In this document: piece by piece, positions 15,862-24,955 of the stretch
How the letters are laid out: every line of letters starts with the position of its first letter
Position numbering within the stretch: the first letter of the stretch is position 1
NCBI GenBank assembly: GCA_019745415.1
Contig: JAIETF010000010.1
Span: 1-45,804 of the forward strand
DNA from: Candidatus Obscuribacterales bacterium
GTDB taxonomy: Bacteria; Cyanobacteriota; Vampirovibrionia; Obscuribacterales; Obscuribacteraceae
Direction: 5' to 3'
Length of the DNA stretch: 45,804 bases
The notes under the pieces: generated by a model
Seen by the model: the letters and a program-made list of their open reading frames with translations, nothing else
What the model was told of the DNA's origin: nothing
Database searches by the model: none
Program-made: the position numbers and the translations under genes

Positions 15862-18228
15862 TTGAGCACAGACGAAGAGTTTCTGAAAAGACTGCGTGCA
15901 GCCTTTCTCGATGAAGGCAAAGAAATTGTCGACCAGATCAAAGAAGCATTCGACAAATTCGCAAACCAAATCAAGGAAGAGAAAGATGAATGCAAAAGTC
16001 TCACCGCCCGCGAGACAATTTCAAAATGTGCTTCCTCTCTGCATAGCCTTAAGGGCGCCGCTCGAGCTGTTAACGAAGACGAACTGACAGCTGTTTGCCA
16101 GCTCCTAGAGACGGCAGTACTCAGCTACAAACCGCTTCCGGACGAATCACTAGAAAGAACACTGCTCTTCAATCTTGACACATTCACTGAAATAATCGAC
16201 GCGCTTGAGAGCTTCGTAGACAGTGAAGGTGGCATCACCGGCGAGGGTCTAACCCAAGTCGAAAAACAAGGACTCAAGGCAATGGTCGAACTGAAGATAA
16301 CATCATTGAGTCTAGATGCAGTTAAGCCGGAAGAACCCGCTCCACCGGAAACTTTCCAGACTGTGCAAAACAGTTCTTCAATTGAGAGCCTAATGCAAAC
16401 TGGCACTTTCAATGTTACCGAATTGAGGAATATGCTTGGCACACTGGATAACAGCACTGAGCAAACCGTATCAAAGTCCAAGACAATTCAAAAGAACGAC
16501 CAGACTATAAGAGTGCCTCTGGCGAGACTAAATAGATTGCTTGGCGAGTCTGAAGAACTCTTGGTCTTGAAAGGAAGAATGACTGAGCGGCTAAGCGAAC
16601 TTACTGAAATTAAGGCTAGACTCGACCAAGCCCTAAGACAACAGCTTTTGCATCACGATAAGTCTGAGCAAATTCAGCGCAGTGACTTAAAGGCTTTAGC
16701 AAAACAACTCGAAGAAATTCTAAGAGAAATCGGCAGAGATAATAATAGTTCGGCACAAATGATATCTCGCTTTCTTGATACAGCCAAGTCACTGACGATG
16801 CAGCCAATATCGACGGTTCTTGAGGGCTTTCCTAAATTGGTGAGAGAACTGGCGAGAGATCTCGGCAAAGATGTAGAGTTCTCTGTCGAAGGTGGTCATC
16901 TCGAAATCGACAGAAGACTTTTAGAGAAGATAAAAGACCCGCTCATTCATATTATTAGAAATGCCCTCGACCATGGCATAGAATCTCCAGACCTTCGCCT
17001 CATGGCAGGAAAGCCAAGCAAGGCAAGTCTGCTATTGTCGATAAAGAACATCAATGTAGAGAACGTTGAGATTTCTATAATTGATGACGGAGCTGGCGTT
17101 AATGCCGAGATAGTAAAACGCAAGGCAGTCGAGAGAAACCTTCTTAGCCACGAAGAAGCGGCGAATTTGACATATAGCCAGGCTCTCAGTCTTATTTTTC
17201 GTCCAGATTTCTCCACAAGAGATGAAGTATCGGATATTTCCGGTAGAGGACTGGGCCTTGCCATTGTTAAGGAAAAGGTCGAAGAACTTTCCGGCAGACT
17301 AGAAATTTCCAGCACCACCGGTAGCGGCACCACCTTTAGGTTGGTACTTCCTTCCAAAATGGCTGCGTTCAGCGGCATAAGAATATTGAGCCAACATCAG
17401 AGCTTTGTTGTACCTGTTGCTGGGCTGCTCCGTGGCATCAGAGTACATCCACTTGCCTTTGAAACAGCAGGAGGGAAACGTACATTTTTCGTGGACGGTC
17501 GGCTTATTCCAGTAGCTTCTTTATCGAATGTGTTGGGACAGCCGGAAGCAGAGAAGAGCGGCAATACCTTTGAATACCTGGAAATGCTGGTTTTGCAGCA
17601 TAGAGAAAAATACGCCGGTCTATTGGTCGACCAGGTGGTTGACCAGGGCGAGTTTACGGTTAAACCCCTTAGCTATCCGTTGCAAGGAATTCCGCTCTTT
17701 TCTGGGGCAACTATGATGTCCAGTGGTGAGGTAGTGCTCATCTTGAACATTCACGATGTGGTAGAAGCGGTTCATGCGGTGAAGGCGGATACCTCTTCTT
17801 CTATGCTTGCCAGTTTGCTGGATAATTTGGATACGAAGGGCAATTCCCCAAAACCAAGCAGCGAAAAAAAGACAGTCTTGGTAGTTGAAGACTCAATTAC
17901 CTCTCGCGTACTACTAAAGAATATTCTTGAATCAGCCGGCTATATAGTGCGAATGGCCCTAGACGGCGCTGAAGGGCTTAAGGTTCTTGCAACAATGAAA
18001 ACTGATCTTGTTATCAGCGACATCGAGATGCCTATTATGGATGGGCTGACCTTTGTCAAAAAAATTCGAGAGAATGAAGCAACCCGAAATACTCCTGTAA
18101 TTCTCGTCACATCACTGGGCAGTGAAAGCGATCGAAAGCAAGGGGTGGAAGCCGGCGCGAATGCTTACTTCGTCAAAGGTAATCTCGATCAAGAAGGTTT
18201 GCTGGACACAGTAAAGTCTTTACTCTAG
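15862..18228 (+). CDS. cheA: CheA histidine kinase-receiver hybrid
   Basis: The central kinase of the chemosensory system. The 788-residue protein has P1/Hpt at the N-terminus with intact His61 (SLHSLKGAAR), a dimerisation segment (about 215-330), a HATPase domain (about 340-485) with N-box RNALDHG (Asn367), DDGAGV and GRGLGLAIV, a CheW-like P5 domain (about 490-645), and a C-terminal receiver (about 668-788) with Asp720 in VISDIEMP. No P2 domain is obvious. Such CheA-REC hybrids are typical of cyanobacterial and type IV pilus systems (PixL, ChpA), so motility output is a fair inference. The TTG start at 15862 follows the previous stop by 2 nt and has a weak ribosome binding site; no nearby ATG would keep the P1 helix. 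Confidence 0.95.
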   Translation: MSTDEEFLKRLRAAFLDEGKEIVDQIKEAFDKFANQIKEEKDECKSLTARETISKCASSLHSLKGAARAVNEDELTAVCQLLETAVLSYKPLPDESLERTLLFNLDTFTEIIDALESFVDSEGGITGEGLTQVEKQGLKAMVELKITSLSLDAVKPEEPAPPETFQTVQNSSSIESLMQTGTFNVTELRNMLGTLDNSTEQTVSKSKTIQKNDQTIRVPLARLNRLLGESEELLVLKGRMTERLSELTEIKARLDQALRQQLLHHDKSEQIQRSDLKALAKQLEEILREIGRDNNSSAQMISRFLDTAKSLTMQPISTVLEGFPKLVRELARDLGKDVEFSVEGGHLEIDRRLLEKIKDPLIHIIRNALDHGIESPDLRLMAGKPSKASLLLSIKNINVENVEISIIDDGAGVNAEIVKRKAVERNLLSHEEAANLTYSQALSLIFRPDFSTRDEVSDISGRGLGLAIVKEKVEELSGRLEISSTTGSGTTFRLVLPSKMAAFSGIRILSQHQSFVVPVAGLLRGIRVHPLAFETAGGKRTFFVDGRLIPVASLSNVLGQPEAEKSGNTFEYLEMLVLQHREKYAGLLVDQVVDQGEFTVKPLSYPLQGIPLFSGATMMSSGEVVLILNIHDVVEAVHAVKADTSSSMLASLLDNLDTKGNSPKPSSEKKTVLVVEDSITSRVLLKNILESAGYIVRMALDGAEGLKVLATMKTDLVISDIEMPIMDGLTFVKKIRENEATRNTPVILVTSLGSESDRKQGVEAGANAYFVKGNLDQEGLLDTVKSLL

Positions 18229-18236
18229 GCGGCCAG

Positions 18237-19364
18237 ATGATATTCGATACAGATTCAAAACCAGAAAAGAGAAAAACAAAAGTGCTTGTGGTAGAAGACT
18301 CTTTACCAGCACAAAAGATTCTAGTCTCTATCATCGACTCAGATCCAAACCTAGAAGTCATCGCCGTAGCAGGCAGCGGAGAAGATGCCCTTGCTAAACT
18401 CGAAGAAATAAAGCCGGACGTAATTACAATGGACGTTCATTTGCCAGGAATGGACGGACTTGCCGCTACTCGCAAAATAATGGAGTTTTCTCCGGTACCG
18501 ATAATTGTTGTATCAGCCTCAACGCTGGTGACAGATATCGAGCGTGCTTTTGAGTTGATTGAGGCGGGTGCGCTTACGGCGGTAGCCAAGCCGATAAATA
18601 TAGGCACAGGTGACTTTAAGGTTTCATCAAAGCTTTTAATCCAGACGATCAAGTCAATGGCTAATGTCAAGGTAGTAAAGAGAAATTCGCGCGGAAACCT
18701 TGCAAGCAAGACTAAAATCTCGCATTCGCTTGAAGTTGAGCCCAGACCCTTACCAACCAATCTCGAATTAATCGCCATAGGCGCATCAACCGGCGGGCCA
18801 AAGGCTGTGCAAGAAATTCTCAGCAAATTATCCGCCCGCTTTCCGCTGCCGGTAATTCTAGTGCAACACATAGCGCCAGGCTTCACAGCCGGCATGAAAG
18901 AATGGTTGAGTCAAAATCTTAAGCTTAAGGTGAAGATCGCCGAGGAAGGAGAAAAACTCAGAAAAGGCTTTCTCTACCTCAGTGAAGAAGACAAGCACAT
19001 TACCGTTCTGAACGGTCGTCTCGTCTATAGCAACGATGCAACCATAGCCGGACACAGACCTTCAGTAGCAAGGCTTTTCCAATCGGTAGCTCAAGAGTAC
19101 GGAGAACGTTCTCTTGGCATCATACTGACCGGCATGGGCGTCGACGGCGCCGCCGAATTATTACAGATGAAAGAGCGAGGAGCAACAACAATTGCCCAAA
19201 ATGCAGCTAGTTCAGTTGTCCACGGCATGCCAGGTAAAGCAATTGAACTTGGTGCTGCCACCCATGTGATGAATCTGGAAGAAATTAAGAATGGACTTAT
19301 TGAGCTTGAGAAACGCATGAAAAGCATTAACAACACTGGCGAAAGAGAGGTTGCAAAATCTTGA
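18237..19364 (+). CDS. cheB: CheB chemoreceptor methylesterase/response regulator
   Basis: Removes methyl groups from, or deamidates, the MCP and is switched on by CheA. The 375-residue protein has a receiver at about residues 14-130 with phosphoacceptor Asp66 (TMDVHLPGMDG) and a methylesterase domain at about 177-365. The catalytic triad is visible: Ser184 (GASTGG), His211 (VQHIAPGF) and Asp303 (GMGVDGA). The ATG start lies 8 nt after cheA and length is near the family norm (about 350). It is coupled downstream to cheY by a TTGA overlap. Confidence 0.96.
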   Translation: MIFDTDSKPEKRKTKVLVVEDSLPAQKILVSIIDSDPNLEVIAVAGSGEDALAKLEEIKPDVITMDVHLPGMDGLAATRKIMEFSPVPIIVVSASTLVTDIERAFELIEAGALTAVAKPINIGTGDFKVSSKLLIQTIKSMANVKVVKRNSRGNLASKTKISHSLEVEPRPLPTNLELIAIGASTGGPKAVQEILSKLSARFPLPVILVQHIAPGFTAGMKEWLSQNLKLKVKIAEEGEKLRKGFLYLSEEDKHITVLNGRLVYSNDATIAGHRPSVARLFQSVAQEYGERSLGIILTGMGVDGAAELLQMKERGATTIAQNAASSVVHGMPGKAIELGAATHVMNLEEIKNGLIELEKRMKSINNTGEREVAKS

Positions 19365-19807
19365 CTGATAACAAAAAAGTCCTACTAGTGGAAGATACGC
19401 TAACGCAAGCGATATTTATGCAACATTGCTTGGAAAAGCTGGGTTTCTCTGTTCAACTGAGCCGCTCTGGTGAGAAGGCGCTTGAGTATATGGCGAAAAC
19501 AAGCGAAAAACCCGCATTAGTATTCACCGACATAAATATGCCAGGCATGGACGGATACCAGCTTATAGATGCACTTAGAACCAGCTATGAAAAGGCTTTG
19601 CATTGTTTCCTGCTCTTATCGCCCGCCCAGATTGAGGAAGCGGATAAAATTCTAGCTAGCACCGCCGACGGTATTGTATTCAAATCAGGAAAAGAGGATA
19701 AATTTATCGAGCAGGTGGAAAATGCCATCAGACTGCTGGAGCAAGACAAAACAAAAGAAGCCGTTTTTTTCTCACAAGCCTATCTTCATGTAGTACATTT
19801 ACAGTAG
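19361..19807 (+). CDS. CheY-like single-domain response regulator
   Basis: A 148-residue receiver-only protein, the likely diffusible output of CheA. Seen: acidic pair Glu11-Asp12 (LLVEDT), phosphoacceptor Asp57 (FTDINMPGMDG), Ser87 at the switch position and Lys108 (VFKSG). A tail of about 20 residues follows the fold. The TTG start overlaps the cheB stop (TTGA) and has an agagagg ribosome binding site, so the non-ATG start is credible. The target, a pilus motor or a flagellar switch, cannot be told from this window, which holds no motility genes. Confidence 0.92.
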   Translation: MTDNKKVLLVEDTLTQAIFMQHCLEKLGFSVQLSRSGEKALEYMAKTSEKPALVFTDINMPGMDGYQLIDALRTSYEKALHCFLLLSPAQIEEADKILASTADGIVFKSGKEDKFIEQVENAIRLLEQDKTKEAVFFSQAYLHVVHLQ

Positions 19808-19828
19808 TTTCAAAAGCAGGATATTAGA

Positions 19829-21175
19829 GTGAGCCCAGATTACACCAGTAGTGAAGACAATCGAGCGACTTCTCAGGTTTCTCATTCTCAAAACATGAGT
19901 ACTTACTATAAAGGATTGGAATCCAAACTTAGCAGCACCCTTGTTTTCTCATCGATTGGCTTTGGAGTTTTGACGATCTTCATTGGCTGGGAATGGTGGC
20001 AAATTTCGCAAGCCATAGGCAGCATCACCGACTATCCGAATCTGAGCCAATTGGCGCCGGAAGCCCTAAAGGCAGCAAACACTCTTAAGAGAGACAATCT
20101 CTACCTGGGTATTGCCTACTTCCTTGTTATTTCAGTAACAATCTACACTACCCACAAAATAAAGACCTTTGTCGCCCATGAAGTGGTCGATCCCCTGCAG
20201 TCGCTTACTTCAGCCGCGGCAAAAGTTGGACAAGGAGAGCTAAACTTTCCCATACCGCGGACTAGTGATGGGGATGAAATAGCTAGTCTCACTGCTGCTT
20301 TCGACACTATGGTGACAAAGTTAAGAGAAGACACACGTCGCATAACCGAAGCTATTGACGTTCTAAGCAGTTCTGTTGGGCAAATCGTTATCTCAACCAG
20401 TCAGTCAGCTGCTTCATCCAGCCAAACCGCTGCTACTGTGACAGAAACCACCGTTTCTGCGGAAGAAGTGCGCCAAACAACAATGGTGGCCACCCAAAAA
20501 GGACGCTTCGTGGCCGACTTAGCCCAACAAGCGGCGCAAATTTCTCTAGTTGGCAAAAATGCTTCGGAAGATACGATCAATCAGATGACTTCAGTTCGGC
20601 ATCAGATGAGGGCCATTGCCAACTCGATGGCTACACTCACCGATCGCAGTCAGGCAATAGCCGACATTACAGCTTCAGTCGATGAATTATCGCAACAATC
20701 CAATCTTCTAGCGGTAAATGCTTCAATTGAAGCAGCCAGAGCCGGAGAAATGGGGAAGGGCTTTGGCGTAGTTGCCCAAGAGGTGAAAGCTCTTTCCAAT
20801 CAAAGCAAACAAGCCACTGCCGAAGTAAGAAGGATTCTCTCAGACATTCAACAAGCAGCCGCCCAGGCTGCACTATCTATCGAAGAAGGAAGCCGTACGG
20901 TCGAAGTTGCTGTGAAGCAGTCGGCGGAAGCCGGTAGAGCTATAGAGTCACTGGCTCACGCAGTCGCCGAATCAGCCAATGCAGCAGCCCAAATCGCCGC
21001 AGCCAGCCAAGAGCAACTGACCGGCATCGATCAGGTTGTCACTGCCATGCAAGGGATACAAGAGGCTACTAAACAGCATGTTCTATCCAGCAAACAAATA
21101 GATGAGGCCGCCAAAAGCCTAACAGCCATCCAAGACGTTCTAGAGACTCTAGTTTGCAAATATAAGCTCAGATAA
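19829..21175 (+). CDS. methyl-accepting chemotaxis protein with a minimal sensor loop
   Basis: A 448-residue transducer. There is a cytoplasmic N-terminus of about 35 residues, membrane helix 1 at about 36-57, an external loop of only about 33 residues, membrane helix 2 at about 91-108, HAMP at about 112-165, and a signalling domain with the conserved tip [20 protein letters not shown]. The external loop is too short for a ligand-binding domain, so the signal may come from the membrane, the N-terminus or a partner. The GTG start at 19829 has a cagga ribosome binding site 8 nt upstream. It is last in the cheA-cheB-cheY operon and meets the second cheW tail to tail 26 nt later. Confidence 0.94.
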   Translation: MSPDYTSSEDNRATSQVSHSQNMSTYYKGLESKLSSTLVFSSIGFGVLTIFIGWEWWQISQAIGSITDYPNLSQLAPEALKAANTLKRDNLYLGIAYFLVISVTIYTTHKIKTFVAHEVVDPLQSLTSAAAKVGQGELNFPIPRTSDGDEIASLTAAFDTMVTKLREDTRRITEAIDVLSSSVGQIVISTSQSAASSSQTAATVTETTVSAEEVRQTTMVATQKGRFVADLAQQAAQISLVGKNASEDTINQMTSVRHQMRAIANSMATLTDRSQAIADITASVDELSQQSNLLAVNASIEAARAGEMGKGFGVVAQEVKALSNQSKQATAEVRRILSDIQQAAAQAALSIEEGSRTVEVAVKQSAEAGRAIESLAHAVAESANAAAQIAAASQEQLTGIDQVVTAMQGIQEATKQHVLSSKQIDEAAKSLTAIQDVLETLVCKYKLR

Positions 21176-21201
21176 CTTGCCTTGCCGATTAAAGTATGGG
21201 A

Positions 21202-21651
21202 CTACTTAGCCAACCATTTCTTCGCTTCTTCACTTAGATAGTCACGCAATTCGTTCAAAATCACCAAACCGTCCTCGAACTTGACCAGCTTAACTTTTGA
21301 ACTGGCATACAACATAGAATCAGCCACAACTAACTCGTCCTTCTGATAGCGCAGGACCCCGTCCACTCCATCGACAAAGAAGGCCAGCTTTTGCTCACCC
21401 TCTTTAGCCACCACGAGCATATCGTGCAGGGTTAGTTCTCTTGGCGGCAGATTGAAGCGACTTCTTACATCGATAACCGGTATAACTTCTCCATGAACAT
21501 TTACAAAACCCAAGAGCTCCGGGCTTTCATGCGACTTCATTACTTCAACAGCCGGATGCACTCTGTCGATATTCTCTAAAGGTACAGCATAACGATTGTC
21601 ATCCAGCCAAAAGATCAATAAAGCCAGAGGCACATCTTGCTCTAGAGGCAT
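21202..21651 (-). CDS. cheW: CheW coupling protein
   Basis: A 149-residue plain CheW of usual size. Seen: LALLIFWLDDNRYAVPLENI, the conserved GFVNVHGEVIPVIDVRSRF and the FFVDGVDGVL strand. ATG at 21651 overlaps the end of the upstream FAD oxidase gene by 10 nt, so it is transcribed with the envelope-sugar operon and not with the adjacent MCP. It would couple that MCP to CheA. It is the better candidate for the canonical adaptor of this cluster, since the other CheW has extra parts. Confidence 0.93.
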   Translation of the reverse strand: MPLEQDVPLALLIFWLDDNRYAVPLENIDRVHPAVEVMKSHESPELLGFVNVHGEVIPVIDVRSRFNLPPRELTLHDMLVVAKEGEQKLAFFVDGVDGVLRYQKDELVVADSMLYASSKVKLVKFEDGLVILNELRDYLSEEAKKWLAK

Positions 21652-23075
21652 AAACGTTTGGAAACCTCGGACTGAAACAAGCGCTCTGAATCGAATTCAC
21701 GCAAGCGCTTTTTGAAATCAAAATAGTTATCGCCGTAACAACGCTCCACCACCGATAGTGGTAGCCTGGAATCTTTCACAATGTATGGAACAAAGCCTTC
21801 TCTAAGGCAAAGGTCGTCAAGAAATTCGATGAGCAGGCGCCCGGGTTGACAACGGGGGAAATTGAGCGCAAAGCAAACGCCGTCACCATTGAAACGCAAA
21901 AGTTCTTGCCGCCCCTTGAAGTATTTAGCAGAGGCCAGAGTAATTGGCACTTCGAACTTATTGATGGCATATTGAATCTGCTCAATATAGACCATAAATT
22001 TATCTTCTGGAATTATCAGCTGACACTCATGAAAGCCACTGATACCAAACATCTTGTAATAGTACTCTCTGAGAGTGGTCATGGGCTGCAAACAATCATA
22101 AATAGCGATGGTGCTTGCCTCCGCTCTAGAGCGACTGAGCGTGCCATAAAACACATTCATCAATCTAGTAAAAGGCAAACTATAGTAAGACGCTCCCAAG
22201 AGAGGAGACAGAGGCCATTTACGACTTTCCGCATTAAGCCCCCAAGTCTCAGACATCTTGCCTCCGAATTGCTCGGGTTCACCATCATCTGACGGGAAGA
22301 ATTTTCCCATCATAAGGAAACCTCGTCCGAAAGCCGTTTCAGGGGCAGTCATATCATGCCACGAAACTACAAAATCATTATTTTTAGCGCATTCTTTCAA
22401 CATCAAAGGAGTCATTGATACATCATCAAAGGGAAGCTTGATGAGAGCCATACGCCTAGATGTAATGGCTTTGGTCTTCAACTTTGCGCTCAAAATATGT
22501 CCAGTTAGTCCATAACCACCGCAAGTCAATTCGAAAACTTCTTTATTGACCTCGGGCGATGCTTCGATAATTCCGTAAGCTGGATGATAGAGCTTAAGCG
22601 AAGCAACCTGAGCCGTGCAATTGCCGTCACGCATTTGATTCTTACCGTGTACGTCAACGGCAATACAACCACCAATGGTGATGGAGGGATAACCAGGCTG
22701 GGTGACTATATAGCGACCCTTATCAATCAAAAAATTATAAATATGAGCCATGGTGGCACCAGACTCAACTTCCACAACTCCAGTGTCTTCCTCGTAACTC
22801 AAAACTCTAGTGAAACTAGTATGGTCTACCGAAGTGACATCCTCGCCAAACTGTGGTGAGGCAAAAGATAGACCAGCCCCCATAGGAATTCTCGCCTTCT
22901 GCCGCTTGAGCAATTTGTGCTCTATTTCGACAAAGTCTTTTAGATTATTGGTTAAGGGTCTGGCATAGCTGCCTTGGGCGGATACCCCACCATCAAAAGA
23001 CTGAAAGCGACGTTTGTCCGAGACAAAGGCCGCCTGCGAGGCGGAAGCCTGGTTGAATTGCGAATTTTCGGTCAC
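21642..23075 (-). CDS. FAD-linked oxidoreductase, DprE1-like
   Basis: A 477-residue FAD-binding type-4 (VAO/BBE) oxidase. Seen: MGAGLSFASP in the first FAD segment and SITIGGCIAVDVHGKNQ, very like the HGKN region of decaprenylphosphoryl-ribose 2-epimerase subunit DprE1, which oxidises polyprenyl-phospho-ribose to the 2-keto form. Length also fits (about 460). GTG at 23075 has a gcagga ribosome binding site and follows the glycosyltransferase stop by 3 nt. Next to a GtrB/DPM-like enzyme and close to an SDR and a WecA homologue, a lipid-linked sugar substrate is a reasonable inference. It is not shown that the product is arabinose, and I see no obvious DprE2. Confidence 0.82.
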   Translation of the reverse strand: MTENSQFNQASASQAAFVSDKRRFQSFDGGVSAQGSYARPLTNNLKDFVEIEHKLLKRQKARIPMGAGLSFASPQFGEDVTSVDHTSFTRVLSYEEDTGVVEVESGATMAHIYNFLIDKGRYIVTQPGYPSITIGGCIAVDVHGKNQMRDGNCTAQVASLKLYHPAYGIIEASPEVNKEVFELTCGGYGLTGHILSAKLKTKAITSRRMALIKLPFDDVSMTPLMLKECAKNNDFVVSWHDMTAPETAFGRGFLMMGKFFPSDDGEPEQFGGKMSETWGLNAESRKWPLSPLLGASYYSLPFTRLMNVFYGTLSRSRAEASTIAIYDCLQPMTTLREYYYKMFGISGFHECQLIIPEDKFMVYIEQIQYAINKFEVPITLASAKYFKGRQELLRFNGDGVCFALNFPRCQPGRLLIEFLDDLCLREGFVPYIVKDSRLPLSVVERCYGDNYFDFKKRLREFDSERLFQSEVSKRLCL

Positions 23076-23078
23076 AGA

Positions 23079-24002
23079 CTATTCCTGCAAAATCGAGTGC
23101 TTGTGATCGATTACGAAATTTGGTCTACCCAGAGAGTTTTTATAAGTCCTTCCCACATAGATTGCGATAAAGGAAATAGCCGACCCAAAATATGAGCAAA
23201 CCAAAAGCAAGATGATGACATCCAGCCAGCGACTGTCGATATAGACGCGAGCCACAGCGCAAGCGGTAACCGCCAACAGCCACACCGGTAAAGTATATAT
23301 CGGCAGCCTCAGGAATAGTGTGGAGGAAGAAAGAATTCCGGCAATTGCAAAGTGGGCCATCCCCAGAAAGCGAAAATGACTTTGCCCTCCAACCCGTTTA
23401 TGGCGCTTGTATGGCAGTCCTTTGCGCTTGAAACCAACTCTGCCGATAGAAGCTCTTATGAAGGGAAATGAAGTGTGATCCTTGACCACCGCATCTCGGA
23501 CATGGGATGCCATGAGAGAAAACTCTGCCATATCCAAAATGACATCATCATCTGCTACAACTTTCAAAACTCGATAGAAGAGCTTTCGACCCAACTTAAT
23601 CAAGGTAGGCTCTGAACGATCTCTCCTATCACCATATACGATGTCATAGCCTTCTTCGTAATATTTGACAAAATCGAGTATCATCTCCGGCGGGTCTTCT
23701 AGATCAACATCTATGAAGACGAAGACATCACCTCTAGCCGTGCGCAAACCACATTCAAGTGAGTTCTGATAGCCTACATTTTTGCTGATTGTTATCAGAA
23801 AGACGTTGGGATGGCTCTCTCTGATCTTCAAAATGGCATCAACTGTTCCATCTGTCGATGCATTATTAGTAAAGACCAGAGCCGGTTCGTACTTCTCAGA
23901 AAGAGCAGCCATAACAGGCTTGATTCTCTCGAAGAAAATACTCACAGTAGACTCTTCGTTGCAAACCGGGCAAATAATAGTCAATCGCGGTTTATTATTC
24001 AT
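23079..24002 (-). CDS. family 2 glycosyltransferase, GtrB/DPM1-like with two C-terminal membrane helices
   Basis: Likely moves a sugar from a nucleotide donor to polyprenyl phosphate on the cytoplasmic face. The 307-residue protein has a GT-A domain with ICPVCNEE, NNASTDGT and the metal-binding DVDLEDPP, then the family's YKRHKRVGGQSHFRF segment, and two hydrophobic helices at about 215-285. That is the standard GtrB plan. ATG at 24002 is preferred over the TTG just before it. It is 3 nt upstream of the DprE1-like gene. Its product could feed the two GT-C-like membrane proteins encoded upstream, which need polyprenyl-phosphate sugars. Confidence 0.88.
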   Translation of the reverse strand: MNNKPRLTIICPVCNEESTVSIFFERIKPVMAALSEKYEPALVFTNNASTDGTVDAILKIRESHPNVFLITISKNVGYQNSLECGLRTARGDVFVFIDVDLEDPPEMILDFVKYYEEGYDIVYGDRRDRSEPTLIKLGRKLFYRVLKVVADDDVILDMAEFSLMASHVRDAVVKDHTSFPFIRASIGRVGFKRKGLPYKRHKRVGGQSHFRFLGMAHFAIAGILSSSTLFLRLPIYTLPVWLLAVTACAVARVYIDSRWLDVIILLLVCSYFGSAISFIAIYVGRTYKNSLGRPNFVIDHKHSILQE

Positions 24003-24157
24003 CAAGCCATCAAAAAAAGTTTCTTACTACTTGCCCAAGTTATGCCACAAAAGAAGCGATTCCTCTACATTGTTGGCAATATTCGCGCGCTTGGCGCCTC
24101 CGGCACTTTTGCGCTTCTTTCAGTCGTCGCATTTATCGGACGCCCGCGTCCCGTAAA

Positions 24158-24955
24158 TCAAATATCCAGCAAACCTTGGGCGGTCAAACAAGTCATGCCT
24201 CCGTCTACCACCAAAACCTGTCCTGTCATATATGATGCCGCAGGCAGTGCCAAGAAGGCAATGGCATCGGCAACCTCTTCCGCCTCGCCCACTCTCTTCA
24301 GAAAAGTTCTAGAATCAAGCAGGTTATTAACCTCCGGTCTTGCCATGAGAGCGCCGGTCAGAGGGGTTCTTATGAAACCAGGGGCAACAGCGTTAACTCT
24401 AATGCCATCTTTAGCCCATTCATGGGCAAGCGAACGTGTCAATTGATTGAGCGCCGCCTTGGTCATTGCATAGACACTACCTGTCAGTACCGACCCAATA
24501 CCGGCAATCGAAGAAACGAAGACCAAGGATGCAGACTTAGATGCTTTCATCTTTCCGTGCAAGATTCTGGACAATTCAAAAGCTGATAGTAAATTGGTAT
24601 CAAGCAAAAACTTAATATCTTCAGAGGTAAATTCACTAGTTTTCTTGCGAATGTTTGTCCCGGCATTGTTTACCAAGATATCAATTTTCTCAAAAGAAGC
24701 AGTGCCATCCTCAATTTTACTCAAGCCTTCCCGGCTGGAAACATCGGCAGCTAGAGAAATGACTTTTCTTTCGCTATGAGTCTTCTGCAGTTCGGCAGCC
24801 TGGCGCTGCAATTCTTCTTTGCCTCGCGCCACCATGATCACGTCGGCGCCGAGTGCAAGCAAACTGGAAGCGGTGGCCAGTCCTATGCCTTTTGAAGCAC
24901 CTGTGATTAGGGCAGTCTTTCCTGTTAGATTCCATCTTGGGCTCATTTCAGTCAC
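24158..24955 (-). CDS. classical SDR oxidoreductase, FabG/tropinone reductase-like
   Basis: A 265-residue NAD(P)(H)-dependent short-chain dehydrogenase. Seen: cofactor loop TGASKGIG, NNAG, catalytic Ser in FVSSIAG and YAMTK (YxxxK), then PGFIRTPL. The GTG start at 24955 overlaps the GT-C stop as GTGA and has a strong aggaagga ribosome binding site; ATG at 24946 is the alternative. Similarity is closest to tropinone reductase-like or FabG-like SDRs, whose substrate cannot be read off. It does not look like DprE2. A gap of 155 nt separates it from the next gene, so that part of the operon may have its own signals. Confidence 0.9.
   Translation of the reverse strand: MTEMSPRWNLTGKTALITGASKGIGLATASSLLALGADVIMVARGKEELQRQAAELQKTHSERKVISLAADVSSREGLSKIEDGTASFEKIDILVNNAGTNIRKKTSEFTSEDIKFLLDTNLLSAFELSRILHGKMKASKSASLVFVSSIAGIGSVLTGSVYAMTKAALNQLTRSLAHEWAKDGIRVNAVAPGFIRTPLTGALMARPEVNNLLDSRTFLKRVGEAEEVADAIAFLALPAASYMTGQVLVVDGGMTCLTAQGLLDI

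Noticed and set aside
24050..24120. 9-bp inverted repeat (24050-24058 with 24112-24120) as a terminator after the SDR gene
   Set aside because: The loop of 53 nt is too long for an intrinsic terminator, and no good inner stem is clear.
24042..24446. Plus-strand open frame starting near MPQKKRFLYIVGN opposite the SDR gene
   Set aside because: Most of it lies antisense to the well-supported SDR gene; the hydrophobic run is within the shadow of that gene.
24158..24955. SDR gene as DprE2
   Set aside because: It has the classical TGASKGIG and tropinone reductase-like pattern, unlike DprE2.
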